A stretch of 64,000 nucleotides of DNA, taken from positions 62,001-126,000 of the forward strand of contig NZ_JACCHQ010000016.1 of the NCBI RefSeq assembly GCF_016031655.1, read 5' to 3'. Shown here one piece after another: positions 62,234-64,000 of this stretch; positions within the stretch are counted from its first letter, which is position 1, and each line of letters starts with the position of its first letter. The position numbers and the translations under genes were made by a program. The DNA comes from Bradyrhizobium glycinis. GTDB taxonomy: Bacteria > Pseudomonadota > Alphaproteobacteria > Rhizobiales > Xanthobacteraceae. A model generated the notes under the pieces. The model saw only the letters and a list, made by a program, of their open reading frames with translations, was not told the DNA's origin and did no database searches.

Positions 62234-62721
62234 GTGGGCCTCCGCTCGCTGGAGGTGGCCGAGGCGGTACGCATCTCGGATGCGGCGCGCATGATCGCCT
62301 TCTGGATCCGCGAATAGGTCATGCAACGGCAGAGATTGCCGTCCATATGTGCGACCACTTCTTCCTTGGTCGGATTGGGATTCTTGGCGAGCAGCGACGC
62401 CGCCTGCATGATCTGCCCGGACTGGCAATAGCCGCATTGCGGCACCTGCTCGGCGATCCAGGCCTTCTGCAAGGGATGATCGCCCTTGGCGGAAAGGCCT
62501 TCGATCGTGGTGATCTTCTTGCCGGCGACTTCGCCGACCATGGTCTGGCACGAGCGCACGGCTTCGCCGTTGACGTGCACGGTGCAGGCACCGCACAGCC
62601 CGGCACCGCAACCGAACTTGGTGCCGGTCATCTGCAATTGCTCGCGGATCGCCCAGAGGAGCGGCGTGTCGTTCGCCGCATCCACGGACAGACTCCGCCC
62701 GTTGATGGTGAGTGTTGGCAT
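62230..62721 (-). CDS. (2Fe-2S)-binding small subunit (IorA-type)
   Basis: 163 residues from MPTLTINGRSLSVDAANDTPLLW. Plant-ferredoxin cluster: CGAGLCGACTVHVNG plus C in RSCQTM; second cluster: PQCGYCQSGQIMQA and GNLCRCMTYSRI. It passes electrons from the Mo centre of IorB. Lacks its own signal, so is exported with the large subunit. ATGA overlap with iorB gives translational coupling. A short tail EMRTASATSSERRPT is variable. Confidence 0.92.
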   Translation of the reverse strand: MPTLTINGRSLSVDAANDTPLLWAIREQLQMTGTKFGCGAGLCGACTVHVNGEAVRSCQTMVGEVAGKKITTIEGLSAKGDHPLQKAWIAEQVPQCGYCQSGQIMQAASLLAKNPNPTKEEVVAHMDGNLCRCMTYSRIQKAIMRAASEMRTASATSSERRPT

Positions 62722-63238
62722 AGGCGTCTTCCCCTGCCGGTGCATGAAGCCGCTTACGGCGGCAACTTGAATGGCGGACGCCCACCGGGCTGGCGTCAGC
62801 CTTGCCGGCGAGAATGATCGCGTTCCGGCGCGGAGGCAAATGCAATTTGGAACGAGTCGAAAAAACGATCGCCACACTCGCTCGTTGTGCGCCGCGCCAA
62901 GGGCGGCGCCGCAGCCACTGGACGCAACAGCGCGTGCGTCCGGCATGCGTGCCATTGCATTCAGGCAGTTTCTTCGAGGTAACTTGGCGAGCTAAGGTGC
63001 AGGCGCACGGAAACCCTCAACCCTCCCCTCGGGGGGTCGATCGCGCGCAGCGCGAGCGGGGTGGGGTGATCTCTGCGCACGGACATTGTTGGACGATGAT
63101 GGACCGTCACCCCACCCCGTCTCACATTGCGCTTCGCTTCATGTGAGCCGACCCACGGGCGAGCTACGCTCGTCCCGACCCCTCCAGGGGAGGGTGAAGC
63201 ACCGAGTTAGCGGCAAGAAGAAAGAAAGGGTGGGAACA
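62722..63238. other. Intergenic region upstream of iorA and the hydrolase
   Basis: About 517 bases with two divergent promoters expected. The right half is the repeat at 63021-63195. The left half has an AT-rich patch on the minus strand (around 62835-62875) near where an iorA promoter would lie; nothing else is recognisable. Confidence 0.4.
63021..63195. repeat. Composite repeat, CCCTCCCCTCGGGG type
   Basis: Ends CCCTCCCCTCGGGGGG and CCCCTCCAGGGGAGGG pair with one another. Inside are GCGGGGTGGGGTGATC / GTCACCCCACCCCGTC arms and a CGCGCAGCGCGAGC stem. About 175 bases. A different family from the others. Confidence 0.7.
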
Positions 63239-64000
63239 ATGCCGAAGATCGACCGGGACGGCGTCAACATCTACTACGAAGTTCATGGCAACGGGCCGCC
63301 GCTGCTGCTCACGCACGGCTATTCCTCGACGTCGGCGATGTGGCATGGACAGGTCGACGCGCTGGCGAAGGACCACAGGCTGATCCTGTGGGACATGCGC
63401 GGCCATGGCCAGTCCGATTACCCCGACGATCCCAAGGCCTATAGCGAAGACCTCACGGTCGGCGACATGGCGGCGATCCTCGATGCGGTCGGCGCGGAGC
63501 GCGCCATCATCGGCGGGCTTTCGCTCGGCGGCTACATGTCGCTCGCGTTCTATCGCGCACATCCGGAGCGGGCCCGCGCGCTGCTGATCATCGACACCGG
63601 CCCCGGTTTCAAGAAGGACGATGCGCGCGAAGCCTGGAACGCGCGGGCGCTTGCCACCGCCGACCGGCTCGACCGCGAAGGCCTCGATGTCTTGAAATCG
63701 GCGACGCGCGAGCGCGCCACCGCGAGCCATCGCAACGCCAGAGGGCTGGCGCTCGCCGCGCGCGGCATGCTGACCCAGCGCGATGCGCGCGTGATGGAGC
63801 TGTTGCCCGAGATCAAGGTGCCCAGCCTGATCGTGGTCGGCGCCGACGACACGCCGTTCCTCGCGGCGTCCGACTACATGGCGGCAAAGATCCCCGGCGC
63901 ACAAAAGGTCGTGATCCCCGCGGCCGGACACGCCGTCAACATCGATCAGCCCCAGGCTTTTGTTGACGCGGTCGCGCCTTTCCTGAAGAACTTGCCGGTA
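63239..64000 (+). CDS. Alpha/beta hydrolase (partial, runs off the window)
   Basis: Open for 254 codons from ATG 63239 to the right edge with no stop, so the 3' end is missing. Start MPKIDRDGVNIYYEVHGNGPPLLLTHGYS. Motifs: oxyanion HGY, WDMRGHGQSDYP, nucleophile elbow GGLSLGGYMSLAF (Ser of GLSLGG), acid VVGADDTPF, and the catalytic His in PAAGHAVNIDQPQAFVDAV. All triad positions are present before the edge, so only a few residues are probably lost. Cytoplasmic, like haloperoxidase/esterase or 3-oxoadipate enol-lactonase relatives; substrate unknown. Confidence 0.88.
   Translation, partial: MPKIDRDGVNIYYEVHGNGPPLLLTHGYSSTSAMWHGQVDALAKDHRLILWDMRGHGQSDYPDDPKAYSEDLTVGDMAAILDAVGAERAIIGGLSLGGYMSLAFYRAHPERARALLIIDTGPGFKKDDAREAWNARALATADRLDREGLDVLKSATRERATASHRNARGLALAARGMLTQRDARVMELLPEIKVPSLIVVGADDTPFLAASDYMAAKIPGAQKVVIPAAGHAVNIDQPQAFVDAVAPFLKNLPV

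Noticed and set aside
59624..62317. Plus-strand open frame of about 900 codons opposite iorB
   Set aside because: The minus strand has intact molybdenum hydroxylase motifs with a Tat signal; the other frame is low-complexity.

Overview
The window looks like chromosome from a Bradyrhizobium-type alphaproteobacterium. The evidence is high GC, a RegS/RegR redox pair, an intracellular PHB depolymerase, many Liv-type and Bug-type solute receptors, and dense families of palindromic intergenic repeats typical of that genus. I see no prophage, transposase, CRISPR array or plasmid-type gene. About 54 protein genes and one tRNA can be supported. The last gene, an alpha/beta hydrolase, runs off the right edge.

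Layout. 0-10.8 kb: glnD (PII uridylyltransferase), an alkylguanine methyltransferase, an orphan Liv-type binding protein, a DUF1330 protein, a class A penicillin-binding protein, a YgjP-type metallopeptidase and phaZ. 10.8-20.5 kb: a two-gene ABC exporter divergent from regS-regR, then mmcB, a trehalose-synthase-like GH13 enzyme, a GH13 alpha-glucosidase, an MBL hydrolase and an HxlR regulator. 20.6-27.9 kb: small redox and lipid enzymes (monooxygenase-like protein, PHB-depolymerase-family esterase, luciferase-like oxidoreductase, P450, SDR) and an HWE histidine kinase. 28.3-30 kb: a GGDEF-EAL protein.

30.3-39.1 kb is the most coherent block. It holds a PAS-AAA+-Fis sigma-54 activator, a good sigma-54 promoter with an upstream palindromic array, a fused acyl-CoA:carboxylate CoA-transferase, and a complete Liv-type ABC importer (binding protein, two ATPases, two permeases). 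I read it as a regulated uptake-and-activation module for an unidentified carboxylate. 39.2-43.4 kb: two c-di-GMP enzymes in a likely operon, then tRNA-Arg(CCG).

43.5-64 kb: dinB, a histidine-kinase tail remnant, a polysaccharide flippase of less typical base composition, a Tag-like glycosylase and a metallophosphoesterase. Next come a stand-alone cyclic-nucleotide-binding protein and a three-gene operon (membrane protein, winged-helix regulator, cis-prenyltransferase paralogue) carrying two copies of one operator-like palindrome. These are followed by a trypsin-like protease, an ArsR-SRPBCC-DUF899 operon, a Bug receptor, a VOC protein, an acyl-CoA ligase, an HD-GYP protein and an iorAB-type molybdenum hydroxylase pair.

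Three themes recur. c-di-GMP and two-component signalling is dense. Intergenic repeats sit in most of the larger gaps. Several small regulators have visible palindromes or direct repeats next to their own genes. I found no unmistakably new system; the best leads are the sigma-54 carboxylate module and the twin-operator cis-prenyltransferase operon.
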